Notes under the pieces: generated by a model
What the model was told of the DNA's origin: nothing
Seen by the model: only the letters and a program-made list of their open reading frames with translations
The model's database searches: none
Shown here: one piece after another, positions 34,581-42,238 of the stretch
Layout of the letters: the number at the start of each line of letters is the position of its first letter
Numbering within the stretch: position 1 is the first letter of the stretch
Made by a program: the position numbers and the translations under genes
Assembly: GCA_900318245.1 (NCBI GenBank)
Contig: ONJT01000005.1
Location: forward strand, 1 to 64,000
Direction of reading: 5' to 3'
DNA from: an uncultured Bacteroidales bacterium
Lineage (GTDB): Bacteria > Bacteroidota > Bacteroidia > Bacteroidales > Paludibacteraceae
Length of the DNA: 64,000 nucleotides

Positions 34581-34754
34581 ATGGAAGCGGTAATACAATC
34601 AACGTACGACGTGGATGTTAACGTAACGAGAACTCCGATTAAGGATGCTAACAAGAGATCACTTAAGGGACGTCCTGTTGAAGAGTTTATGGACGAATTA
34701 GCTAAACGTCTTGGAAAGCATTACGGACTGAATGATATTCGTGAGGCATTATGA
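34581..34754 (+). CDS. antitoxin of TA module 2
   Basis: 57 aa from ATG 34581, begins MEAVIQSTYDVDVNVTRTPI and ends RLGKHYGLNDIREAL. It has a small N-terminal strand and C-terminal helix, as short RelB/StbD-like antitoxins do. It overlaps the toxin gene by 4 bp. An autoregulatory palindrome sits on its promoter. The MEA start and leader are echoed by the minigene at 41564. Confidence 0.65.
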   Translation: MEAVIQSTYDVDVNVTRTPIKDANKRSLKGRPVEEFMDELAKRLGKHYGLNDIREAL

Positions 34755-35059
34755 GTAAAAAGTATTCAGTACGCTCTTTACCAACTGCTGATGCAGATAT
34801 GGATAACCTGGAGCAGTTCATCGTTGAACAATGTGCTGCACCGTTAACAGCGGCGCGTCAGTTTCAACTGCTATTTAAACTCTTCGATTGGTTGGAAGAG
34901 TATGCAGAACTGCCAGCTGTACATGTTCCATTATCTATTCAATATGGGAAAATAATGCGGACTATACCATTTGGTAAAAAGATGGCGATAGTGTATGAAG
35001 TAGAAGAAGACATTGTGTACGTCCACCGTATAATGCCGCAGAGTTTGATAATCTTCTAA
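34751..35059 (+). CDS. RelE/ParE-family toxin of TA module 2
   Basis: 102 aa. YSVRSLPTADADMDNLEQFIVEQ (ParE-like helix pair), then FDWLEEYAELPAVHVPLS, IMRTIPFGKKMAIVYEVEEDIVYVHRIMP: the four-stranded sheet ending in YxVHRI typical of RelE/ParE toxins. It acts on ribosome-bound mRNA or gyrase. Strong terminator follows. Confidence 0.75.
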   Translation: MSKKYSVRSLPTADADMDNLEQFIVEQCAAPLTAARQFQLLFKLFDWLEEYAELPAVHVPLSIQYGKIMRTIPFGKKMAIVYEVEEDIVYVHRIMPQSLIIF

Positions 35060-35087
35060 TCTCCTAACACATATTTCTATTTTGCCT

Positions 35088-35119
35088 GACATGAGAAAAG
35101 TCTCATGTCTTGCTTTTTT
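35088..35119 (+). terminator. TA module 2 terminator
   Basis: Perfect 9-bp stem GACATGAGA/TCTCATGTC, loop AAAG, then TTGCTTTTTT. Confidence 0.9.
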
Positions 35120-35136
35120 ATGTATATCAATGTGGT

Positions 35137-35191
35137 CAAAGTGCTGAAAGTGCAGAGCAAAAAAATAAGATAAAAAGAGAAGAGAGAGATG
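35137..35191 (+). repeat. accessory direct repeat, copy 3
   Basis: CAAAGTGCTGAAAGTGC... ending GAGAGAGATG, where the ATG is the start of the DUF2971 gene. Confidence 0.85.
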
Positions 35192-36454
35192 GCAGAAGAC
35201 AAGAAGGAAAATATAGAAAATGTTCCTATTTTGACGAAAGAAGATGTACAAAGGGGACTTAAAGAAGCCAATGAACGAGCAGCGAAGTTGCCTCACATTG
35301 ACATTAGCCATATGGACGACATAAAAAAGTTCATTGACTCACAGACGACGATTCGCACAAGAGCAGAAGCAACCGCTGTATTGGATTTCTTCTTGCCATT
35401 AAGAAAAGAATGGCAAGAGTATTATTTGGTTCGTCCTAGTGATGTTTATCCGACTATCTATAGGTTCCTAGCCGTAGCTCAACGTGTTCTACGCAATTAT
35501 GGTGAATCAATTCTTCTGCTCCATGAATGCTTATCTGTCATAACGAAACACGATAACTATAAATGGTTGTTCAAACTTAAAGCGGACGTATATTACGATT
35601 TAGCATTATCGTATTATAAACTAAACGACATAGAGCAAACACGTATAAACATGCGCAAATGTATTTTCCAGATATTTGCCAGCACCAATAATCATCACTA
35701 CGACCACTTCTCTTTTTATGCTTTTAGGCCCCTGAACAAATACGTAATAGAGGGTATTAGAGACAACAAAGTATCACTTTCGAATCCAAAATATTTTAAC
35801 GATCCTGTTGACCCTGCTCTAATAACACATTTCGAATTACATATACAGAAAGAGGGGAGTGTTCGCGAGAAAGATTTTCTCAAATTACAACAAGAGATAT
35901 ATAAAGAAATCAGGATTACTTGCTTAAGCCGAGGCACTCCACTTCCCACCGGACTAATCGACCAACCTCCGGTAAAAGATCCTACCTTTAAAGAAATTAA
36001 CAAGGCCACGATGTGGGGCTATTATGCAAAATCCCATACCGGCATATGCATAAAATACGAATTTCCGGGGGCTTTTACTGATATAGAAAGATTCACAAAA
36101 GGAGAAGTTCTGATGCTACGTAATGTTACTTACAAGAGTTCGTACAATCCTCGGAAAGATTCGTTCAACTATCTAGATGCTTTCTTTTCCAAGGGGAAAG
36201 CTTGGAAACACGAAGGTGAGTGCCGGTTGGCATATTTTAGGGAGGACGGCAATATAAATGACTTCCCATGGATACAATTGCCAACTGGTTGTATTAAAGA
36301 GATATACATTGGTTATGCTGCTTCAAAATGGGCTAAAAGCCGATTAAAAAAAGCACTTCAAAATCAGCAACAGGCAAAAATATATCTAATGCATCCTTCA
36401 AACAGTAATCTATACTCTTTTGAACCGACAGAAATACAGGTTCAAGATTTATAA
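35189..36454 (+). CDS. DUF2971 domain protein with helical N-terminal region
   Basis: 421 aa. Residues about 60-170 are helical and TPR-like (SILLLHECLSVITKHDNYKW, KLKADVYYDLALSYYKLND). From about 180 the DUF2971 signature appears: FYAFRPLNKYVIEGIRDNKVS followed by LSNPKYFNDPVDP, WGYYAKSHTGICIKYEF and WKHEGECRLAYF. The enzymatic role of DUF2971 is unsettled and I do not assign one. The gene is AT-rich, lies in the accessory region, and its ribosome-binding region is formed by direct repeat copy 3. Confidence 0.75.
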   Translation: MAEDKKENIENVPILTKEDVQRGLKEANERAAKLPHIDISHMDDIKKFIDSQTTIRTRAEATAVLDFFLPLRKEWQEYYLVRPSDVYPTIYRFLAVAQRVLRNYGESILLLHECLSVITKHDNYKWLFKLKADVYYDLALSYYKLNDIEQTRINMRKCIFQIFASTNNHHYDHFSFYAFRPLNKYVIEGIRDNKVSLSNPKYFNDPVDPALITHFELHIQKEGSVREKDFLKLQQEIYKEIRITCLSRGTPLPTGLIDQPPVKDPTFKEINKATMWGYYAKSHTGICIKYEFPGAFTDIERFTKGEVLMLRNVTYKSSYNPRKDSFNYLDAFFSKGKAWKHEGECRLAYFREDGNINDFPWIQLPTGCIKEIYIGYAASKWAKSRLKKALQNQQQAKIYLMHPSNSNLYSFEPTEIQVQDL

Positions 36455-36580
36455 AATACGTAACAAACGACGGTCAACCGACAGTCAAGGCTAAGATGAG
36501 GCTAAGGACAGTATAAGAAACAATCGCGCCTACGCGCGAAGAAAAACGAAATAACAAATAACTAAAAATATAAAAGTATT

Positions 36581-36661
36581 ATGAAAAAAAATCTATTAAT
36601 TAAACTATTATTAGCGCTCGTAGTGCTAATAGCAAGTAATCCACAAATGTGGGCGGGATAA
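36581..36661 (+). pseudogene. 26-codon signal-peptide remnant
   Basis: MKKNLLIKLLLALVVLIASN... ending QMWAG-stop. It matches the signal peptide of the 1262-aa protein at 37070 (ending QVWAG), and 27 bp around both start codons are identical (36563-36589 and 37052-37078). It looks like the 5' end of a related gene whose body is gone; the TAA comes right after the cleavage site. The gap 36455-37069 holds this, a promoter, a 7-codon ORF and dispersed element copy B. Confidence 0.6.
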
Positions 36662-36740
36662 GTTGATTTTTCATAAGACAGAATAAAAACGCTCGAAACA
36701 TATCGAAAATCGAGCAAAATGCACAAAAAATGCAAATAAA

Positions 36741-36772
36741 TTTGCAGGTGTGCATTTTTTTTTGTATCTTTG
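36741..36772 (+). promoter_or_regulatory. promoter of the 1262-aa surface protein
   Basis: TTTG (36741-36744), 20 bp, TATCTTTG (36765-36772). The following 60 bp resemble the leader at 32468-32535 (GCGCCnAAA, CACATAT, GAGAG). Confidence 0.7.
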
Positions 36773-36863
36773 CGCCCAAATCTATCGTGTACACACATAT
36801 ACAACGTATGAGCACTTATGTATGCGAGAGAGAGGGTATAACTACCCAATATATAAAAATATT

Positions 36864-36887
36864 ATGAAAAAAGACATAGGGAAATAG
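36864..36887 (+). other. 7-codon ORF in the leader (MKKDIGK)
   Basis: ATG at 36864 preceded by ATATAAAAATATT, the same initiation context as the genes at 36581, 37070 and 40908. It may be a leader peptide or another decayed start. Confidence 0.3.
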
Positions 36888-36941
36888 TATAAACACGCAT
36901 GGACTAGTGTATAGTTCCGTGTGTGTTTGTGCTATTGTAAA

Positions 36942-37043
36942 CGGGGTTATCTCGGGGTCAAGTCGGGGTCATATAAGGGGCAACACGTATCCTACCACAC
37001 CCAATATATACAAAGTATATATCCCGTGATTTTGAAAATCGCA
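36942..37043 (+). repeat. dispersed element copy B with 11-nt tandem units
   Basis: CGGGGTTATCT, CGGGGTCAAGT, CGGGGTCATAT at exact 11-nt spacing (36942-36974), then GTATCCTACCA, ATATATA and ATCCCGTGATTTTGA. Inverted relative to copy A at 15756-15876. Confidence 0.7.
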
Positions 37044-37069
37044 AAATAATTTAAAAATATAAAAGTATT

Positions 37070-40000
37070 ATGAAAAAACATTTATTTCTAAAATCGTTAC
37101 TAGTACTCATCGGAGTGCTGATAACAAGTTTTACAACACAAGTGTGGGCAGGAAATAGTCAGCGAATCATTTTCTTCCAGCCGAGTTCTGAGTGGAAACA
37201 AGCTTCTGCCTATTTTGATGTGCATTATTGGCAGTATAGCAACAGTAGCAACAATGGAGATGTTCGAATGACAGAATCTAACAATTCCGGAGTATATTAT
37301 GCCTTTATTCCCGATTGGGCAGATCGAGTTCAGTTTGTAAGACGTAATCCTTCAGGAGGAGGAGAATGGAATAGAACTAGTGATCAAACTGTACAAAACT
37401 GGTATGGTCAGTGTAATATTACGGGATGGACTTCTTCCTACTCATGGGATAATACTGTATGGTGGAATACTTATACCGTTTATTACGATGATTATGAGAC
37501 AAATTTCAAATCAGGAGTTAGCACACCTAAATTAAGGGTCGGAACAACTGATAAAACTACGGCCGACAACATGACACTTGTAACCGGAACCAAAAGTCTC
37601 TACAAAAAAACTAAAACAGATTCAAACTGGGATGGATACCATGCATTCTGTTTCGCACAGAATTATGGAAAAACAGGTAATAGCGGAGCCAGTATTTATG
37701 ACAGAGGAAGTGGAGATTATACAATTACTAATCAAACCGAGTATATTCGCGGATCTCTTAAAGGAGATTTCACATTCATTGGTCGTTCTGCGGATTCATA
37801 TACGAGCGATGGATGTAAATATTACAAAACGGAAATATATTATGGTAAAAAGACCTATCGAATCACGAATAGTTCTGTCAGCAATGGTTCACTTACTCTT
37901 ACGTATGTAGACGAAAGCGGAACGACGCGAACAGTGGGAGCAGGCTCGTATGCGGATGTTCTTCCTACAACTATTGTAACTGTAACAGCAACGCCAAGTT
38001 CAGGATTTTCATTGACGAATGTAAAATTAACAGATGCCGCAGGCTCTAATCGTGACTGGACGGCAAATGGTAGTGAGTCGAATCAATACATTGTTCGAAG
38101 TGATGTGACTTTCAAAGGTGTCTTTGAGACAAAGGCTTCGAAGACCTTCCTCGTGAAAGATGACTATGGATGGGGCTCGATGAGTATGCATGCATGGAAC
38201 TTATTCACCGGAACAAATACGATCGACTATCCTATTATGGATGCTATTACTGTTACAAATGCAGGGGGATGTAATGGTACATGGTACGTGGTGAATATCA
38301 GTAATGAGTACTATTACTGCGAGTTGTATAAGTCTGGAGATATTTCTGCAAATGCAGGTGATGTCCAGACGAAAAATCTCACAGGCACAAAGTATCTCAA
38401 TACGAATGCAGGTGGTTATACGTTGACTACTTCCAACTGTACGTTGCCGACACTATATTATGTTGAAACATACGACGGTACGAATCTCTATCGTTCGAAT
38501 GTCGTAAAATCCACGTCGGATACTATGTCTTTCTATGCTAATTTGCAAAACATTAGTGCGTATGTAAAGATAAGAAAATGTACTAATGGTTCTTGGAGCA
38601 CGTCTAGCGATTTGAAGTCTTCCTTTAGTTCGTCATACACACCGTCTGCCAATGAACCGGGTAACATTTTTATAGCAAAAACAAATGCAGAAGGTAATGC
38701 TTTGTCCGATATTGCGGTTTACAACGGGAAGACGTATATCCGTACAGACGTTGCCGGAGGTTGGGATGATTATAAGCATGATGCAGATACTATGGTATTC
38801 AATACAGAGTATCGCGCTGCAACCAACAATCAATATTCGCATTATTACATGCATTGGGTCACCACGGCATATAATATTAAGTTTGACTTGGCTAACCAGT
38901 ATAATGCGCACTTGTCCGGACGTGACGAGGGTTATGCTGCAGATGACAACACGGATGATGCCGGAAAATTAGCTCATAGTTCCAATGTGCGCTTTATGTG
39001 GAATAGGTACACCAATACACTCTCGCGTGCTTACATCAGCGGTTCGACCGAAGCAGGTGACCGATACTTGGTACTATCTTGTTCGGACAATAAGATAAAG
39101 GACAAAGATGGAAATGCTTTTAATATCAGCGGATTGAATCCCAATGAAGCACTCTTTGCAGATGATGGAAACTGGGTATATGAGTTGGATGCAAAAGTGT
39201 ATCCAGGTGCGCAAATCAAATTGACTTCTGATGTGATTTTGGAAAGCGGAGAAAGACGCACCCAATATTTCAAAGGTACATCAAGTAGTTATGTAACGCT
39301 AATGTCCGGATCCGTAACTGAGTATCAGTCTGTACGAATCGTGTACGATTTTAAGACGAACCACTTAGTCGCTGCATGGGTTCCAAACGATGCTGCAATA
39401 TCCAGTACTTTTACACTTAATACGGATGTCATGTTGTTGCGCAAACATCAAGGCGAGGCCAAACAAATCTATTTCTCAGGAGCAGGCATCAGTTTAAAAG
39501 AAGTCCAAACTATTTATGGCGTGATGCAGTTTAACAAATGGGTTTTGAACAATAAGAGCGAAGCTGCAGGCCATGCTAATTTGACAGGAACAGATATCAA
39601 ATCAGCATCATACCGCAACTTATACTGGATTTCCTTCCCGTTTGATGTGAATTTGGATGAGGTATTTGGATTTGGTACGTATGGCACGCATTGGATTATT
39701 GAGTACTATGACGGTAAAGGACGAGCAAAAAATGGTTTCTGGAGTGATTCAGACCCCAACTGGAAGTTTGTAACTCCGGCTGAGATGAGTAGTTTTGTCC
39801 TGAAAGCAGATATGGGATATGTTCTTGCGCTCGATTTGGATCGATTAGGTACCGGTTCTGATATTTGGAACCTCGGTGTGGAGAATGTTTATCTTTATTT
39901 TCCGTCCACCACTACAATCGGTGATTTAACTCGAACAACCCATACAGTAACTTTCGAAGACCAAAGTGACTACGAGTGTAAGATTAATCGTCCAACAGCA

Positions 40001-40858
40001 GATGGTAATCGCACTATTAAAGATAGTTATTGGCATTGTATTGGTGTGCCAAGTTTCGCGAATAACAGCGAAGGCGTAACAACAGATGGAAGTTCTGTAA
40101 TTACATGGAGTTCAGAAGATATGCCATTCCTCTATCAGTGGAACGCCTATTCTCATCCCTATGCCAATACTTTGACGCCACAAAATACAAATAAATTTAA
40201 TTTTAAAGCGATGTATGCATACCTATGTCAATATAGCGGAGCTGAGATGCATTGGAGTGCTGTTACCAACGTCACTCCTGCCGCTATCGTTGCAAAGAAA
40301 ACGAGTCGTAAAGATTTCAATTTGCAATTAGACATATGGAAGGGAGAAAGCAAAGAAGACCACGCTCTTATGCGCATAACGGACGATGAGAATGTAACGG
40401 AGAACTTTGAGTTCAACTACGACTTGTGCAAGGAATACAATTCCGGAAAAGCCAACATATGGACTTTGACGGCTGATGCATTGCCTGTAGCAGGAAACAG
40501 CATACCATACAGCGAGACAAAGACGATTGTTCCTGTTGGTGTGAAAATAGCAGCTAACGGAGAGTATACGTTCACTATTCCGGAAGGAACGGATGGTGTG
40601 GGGGTTGTATTGATTGATAACATTTCTGAGACAAATACGAACCTCAGTGTAACGGATTACACAGTTAATTTAGAGGCCGGTACGTACAACGATCGGTTCT
40701 CGCTGGAGATCTCACCTATTGCATATATCCCGACGGGCATCGATTTGATCAATGGCGAGAATGGTGCAAATGGTGTTCGCAAAGTCATGTGCGACGGCGT
40801 GCTGTACATCGTAAAAGACGGCGAGGTATTTGACGCTCGCGGAAGCCGTGTCAAATGA
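37070..40858 (+). CDS. large secreted surface protein with T9SS-like C-terminus
   Basis: 1262 aa. Signal peptide MKKHLFLKSLLVLIGVLITS...VWAG. The mature part is rich in Ser, Thr, Asn, Tyr and Trp with repeated beta-sandwich-like stretches. One BACON/Ig-like segment near 270-350 contains YRITNSSVSNGSLTLTYVDE and VTATPSSGFSLTNVKL, a 'treble-repeat' type pattern seen in Bacteroidales adhesins. The C-terminus (MCDGVLYIVKDGEVFDARG) resembles type IX secretion sorting domains and those of the proteins at 5717 and 8336. Base composition is AT-richer than the housekeeping genes. Function unknown; probably surface-exposed. Confidence 0.75.
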   Translation: MKKHLFLKSLLVLIGVLITSFTTQVWAGNSQRIIFFQPSSEWKQASAYFDVHYWQYSNSSNNGDVRMTESNNSGVYYAFIPDWADRVQFVRRNPSGGGEWNRTSDQTVQNWYGQCNITGWTSSYSWDNTVWWNTYTVYYDDYETNFKSGVSTPKLRVGTTDKTTADNMTLVTGTKSLYKKTKTDSNWDGYHAFCFAQNYGKTGNSGASIYDRGSGDYTITNQTEYIRGSLKGDFTFIGRSADSYTSDGCKYYKTEIYYGKKTYRITNSSVSNGSLTLTYVDESGTTRTVGAGSYADVLPTTIVTVTATPSSGFSLTNVKLTDAAGSNRDWTANGSESNQYIVRSDVTFKGVFETKASKTFLVKDDYGWGSMSMHAWNLFTGTNTIDYPIMDAITVTNAGGCNGTWYVVNISNEYYYCELYKSGDISANAGDVQTKNLTGTKYLNTNAGGYTLTTSNCTLPTLYYVETYDGTNLYRSNVVKSTSDTMSFYANLQNISAYVKIRKCTNGSWSTSSDLKSSFSSSYTPSANEPGNIFIAKTNAEGNALSDIAVYNGKTYIRTDVAGGWDDYKHDADTMVFNTEYRAATNNQYSHYYMHWVTTAYNIKFDLANQYNAHLSGRDEGYAADDNTDDAGKLAHSSNVRFMWNRYTNTLSRAYISGSTEAGDRYLVLSCSDNKIKDKDGNAFNISGLNPNEALFADDGNWVYELDAKVYPGAQIKLTSDVILESGERRTQYFKGTSSSYVTLMSGSVTEYQSVRIVYDFKTNHLVAAWVPNDAAISSTFTLNTDVMLLRKHQGEAKQIYFSGAGISLKEVQTIYGVMQFNKWVLNNKSEAAGHANLTGTDIKSASYRNLYWISFPFDVNLDEVFGFGTYGTHWIIEYYDGKGRAKNGFWSDSDPNWKFVTPAEMSSFVLKADMGYVLALDLDRLGTGSDIWNLGVENVYLYFPSTTTIGDLTRTTHTVTFEDQSDYECKINRPTADGNRTIKDSYWHCIGVPSFANNSEGVTTDGSSVITWSSEDMPFLYQWNAYSHPYANTLTPQNTNKFNFKAMYAYLCQYSGAEMHWSAVTNVTPAAIVAKKTSRKDFNLQLDIWKGESKEDHALMRITDDENVTENFEFNYDLCKEYNSGKANIWTLTADALPVAGNSIPYSETKTIVPVGVKIAANGEYTFTIPEGTDGVGVVLIDNISETNTNLSVTDYTVNLEAGTYNDRFSLEISPIAYIPTGIDLINGENGANGVRKVMCDGVLYIVKDGEVFDARGSRVK

Positions 40859-40907
40859 GTTAGTGAGTTAAGGATTTAGTGAATTAGAGAACGAATATAA
40901 AAATATT

Positions 40908-41252
40908 ATGAAAAAGTTTATGATGATACTCATGGCGGTAGCGCTTATAGCGCTGCCGACCATGGCTCAGCAACAGGAATGGCAGTCCACTTCGGCTATG
41001 CAGACTTCCGGTAGCTCCTATTCGCCGCAGGTGAACGCTATCGGCGCAGAAGGCGCCTACCAAATGGCGACAACGACTACGACCGACACGTACTCGCCTG
41101 CAAGCGGCCCCAACCGCGCAAAAAAGGACTTTAACAATCCGGGTGAATACGGTCAATCCGAAGAATCTCCTGTCGGCGAGCCATGGATTCTTGCCGCATT
41201 CGCACTCGCTTTTGGCGGGGTGGTGGCTTTCCGTCGGAGACGGGAGGCGTGA
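40908..41252 (+). CDS. small secreted protein with C-terminal membrane anchor
   Basis: 114 aa. Signal peptide MKKFMMILMAVALIALPTMA, a Ser/Thr/Gln-rich middle (TSGSSYSP, TTTTTDTYSPASG), then SPVGEPWILAAFALAFGGVV followed by AFRRRREA. The order short Pro/Gly motif, hydrophobic helix, Arg cluster is the layout of sorting-enzyme substrates (LPXTG, PEP-CTERM). I cannot name a matching sortase or exosortase here. It sits 49 bp after the 1262-aa protein gene and may be co-expressed. Confidence 0.7.
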   Translation: MKKFMMILMAVALIALPTMAQQQEWQSTSAMQTSGSSYSPQVNAIGAEGAYQMATTTTTDTYSPASGPNRAKKDFNNPGEYGQSEESPVGEPWILAAFALAFGGVVAFRRRREA

Positions 41253-41273
41253 TAACAACAATGACTCACGAAT

Positions 41274-41307
41274 TATAGCCTGCAGCGATGCGGGCTATAG
41301 TTTTTTA
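41274..41307 (+). terminator. terminator, copy 1
   Basis: TATAGCCTGC/GCGGGCTATA stem (one T-G pair), loop AGCGAT, then GTTTTTTA. An identical hairpin lies at 41715-41746. Confidence 0.85.
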
Positions 41308-41368
41308 TTAAGAAAAGAAAAATATAAAGAAAATACCTTCCGGGAGCTATAACGCTTAATAGCGTCCA

Positions 41369-41433
41369 CGAAGCATCGTCCTCGCCAACCTACTTATAAG
41401 TAAACTTAATGTAGTCCGTCAGGACGATACTTC
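41369..41433 (+). ncRNA. candidate structured RNA element, copy 1
   Basis: Four nested helices: GAAG/CTTC (41370-41373 with 41430-41433), ATCGTCCT/AGGACGAT (41375-41382 with 41421-41428), CTAC/GTAG (41390-41393 with 41411-41414), TAAG/CTTA (41397-41400 with 41405-41408), capped by TAAA. Copy 2 at 41872-41938 has the same four helices with different bases that still pair, and shares the unpaired GCCnAC and TAAA. The orientation is inferred. An ACCGCC-AAC-GGCGGT hairpin follows at 41434-41448. Confidence 0.5.
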
Positions 41434-41451
41434 ACCGCCAACGGCGGTAAC

Positions 41452-41482
41452 AGCTCTCCGAAGGAGAAAAATACCAAAAATA
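41452..41482 (+). repeat. 31-bp direct repeat, copy 1
   Basis: Starts AGCTCTCC-GAA-GGAG (a hairpin with 3-nt loop) and ends AAAATACCAAAAATA. Identical to 42019-42049. The last 15 bases also precede the GxxExxY fragment at 44010. Confidence 0.9.
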
Positions 41483-41493
41483 ATTATTCTACT

Positions 41494-41537
41494 CTTGCAT
41501 ATGTCAGAAAAAAGTTGTACTTTTGCAGCGCAAAAGT
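41494..41537 (+). promoter_or_regulatory. promoter with palindromic -7 region, minigene
   Basis: CTTG (41494-41497), 20 bp, TACTTTTG (41518-41525). ACTTTTGC-AGC-GCAAAAGT (41519-41537) covers the -7 box, as in TA module 2. Confidence 0.75.
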
Positions 41538-41563
41538 TAAATGGCAACTAAAAACAGATAATT

Positions 41564-41692
41564 ATGGAAGCCGCGTTAAAACAACCGATTAGTCAGGGGT
41601 GCTATGGTACTATCTCTGAGGAGAAATGGAATAGTATGCATACAGTAGACGAATTGGATTCCGCATTGAAAAATATCATCCATAACACGTAG
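41564..41692 (+). CDS. 42-aa ORF behind a TA-like promoter, possible antitoxin remnant
   Basis: ATG at 41564, TAG at 41690-41692. Begins MEAALKQPISQGCYG and ends DSALKNIIHNT. Leader and start (ACAGATAATTATGGAAG) match those of the antitoxin at 34581 (ACTGACAATTATGGAAG), and the promoter palindrome is of the same kind. No toxin gene follows; a terminator does. Either a stand-alone antitoxin or a truncated module. The 985-bp stretch 41253-42238 has no other gene. Confidence 0.4.
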   Translation: MEAALKQPISQGCYGTISEEKWNSMHTVDELDSALKNIIHNT

Positions 41693-41714
41693 ACGAATAA
41701 CAAGATCATTAACC

Positions 41715-41746
41715 ATAGCCTGCAGCGATGCGGGCTATAGTTTTTT
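41715..41746 (+). terminator. terminator, copy 2
   Basis: Same hairpin and TTTTTTAT tail as 41274-41307. Confidence 0.85.
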
Positions 41747-41842
41747 ATATATAAAGGAAAACGTCGCTAGGCTCTAAGAAAACGGAAGAAGAAAACGAGC
41801 CGAAAACGTATTTATAGTAAACCAAAAAAGTTTAAGAAAAAT

Positions 41843-41964
41843 ATAATTATTGATTGCGGTACTACGTACCCTCGAATCTTTGTACAGCCGACTTATCTCT
41901 GAATAAATTTAATATAACTCGCCCGTACAAATCTTCGACTCCAAAGAGTCCAATCAATAATTAT
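41843..41964. repeat. 122-bp element with 14-bp perfect terminal inverted repeats (MITE-like)
   Basis: ATAATTATTGATTG (41843-41856) and CAATCAATAATTAT (41951-41964) are exact inverse complements. Inside are GGTAC-TAC-GTACC, RNA element copy 2 and GACTC-CAAA-GAGTC. No clear target-site duplication seen. Confidence 0.55.
41872..41938 (+). ncRNA. candidate structured RNA element, copy 2
   Basis: TCGAA/TTCGA (41872-41876 with 41934-41938), TTTGTAC/GTACAAA (41879-41885 with 41925-41931), TTAT/ATAA (41893-41896 with 41914-41917), TGAA/TTTA (41900-41903 with 41908-41911, one G-T), TAAA loop. Same architecture as copy 1 with compensatory changes in every helix except the outermost. Confidence 0.5.
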
Positions 41965-42018
41965 TCAAAAAATGTCAAAAAATTCCGAAAATACAGCCGC
42001 ACTTCCAGAGGATGTAAT

Positions 42019-42049
42019 AGCTCTCCGAAGGAGAAAAATACCAAAAATA
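42019..42049 (+). repeat. 31-bp direct repeat, copy 2
   Basis: Identical to 41452-41482. Preceded by an ACTTCC-AGA-GGATGT hairpin (one mismatch), the counterpart of ACCGCC-AAC-GGCGGT in copy 1. Confidence 0.9.
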
Positions 42050-42158
42050 TTCCTATAATTATTCAAAATAAATTATTGAAATCGAATAATTATAAGTATA
42101 ATAATTGAAGGTATAATTATTATAAATACAATAATTTTGTTAAAATATACGTGATTTA

Positions 42159-42190
42159 TTTGCATATATCAAAAAAAAGCAGTACTTTTG
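42159..42190 (+). promoter_or_regulatory. promoter of the P-loop ATPase
   Basis: TTTG (42159-42162), 20 bp, TACTTTTG (42183-42190). AT-rich units containing ATAAGTAnAATAATT lie on both sides (about 42089 and 42205). Confidence 0.75.
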
Positions 42191-42238
42191 CAGCGAAATT
42201 ATTATAAGTACAATAATTACAAACATAATAATTACATT

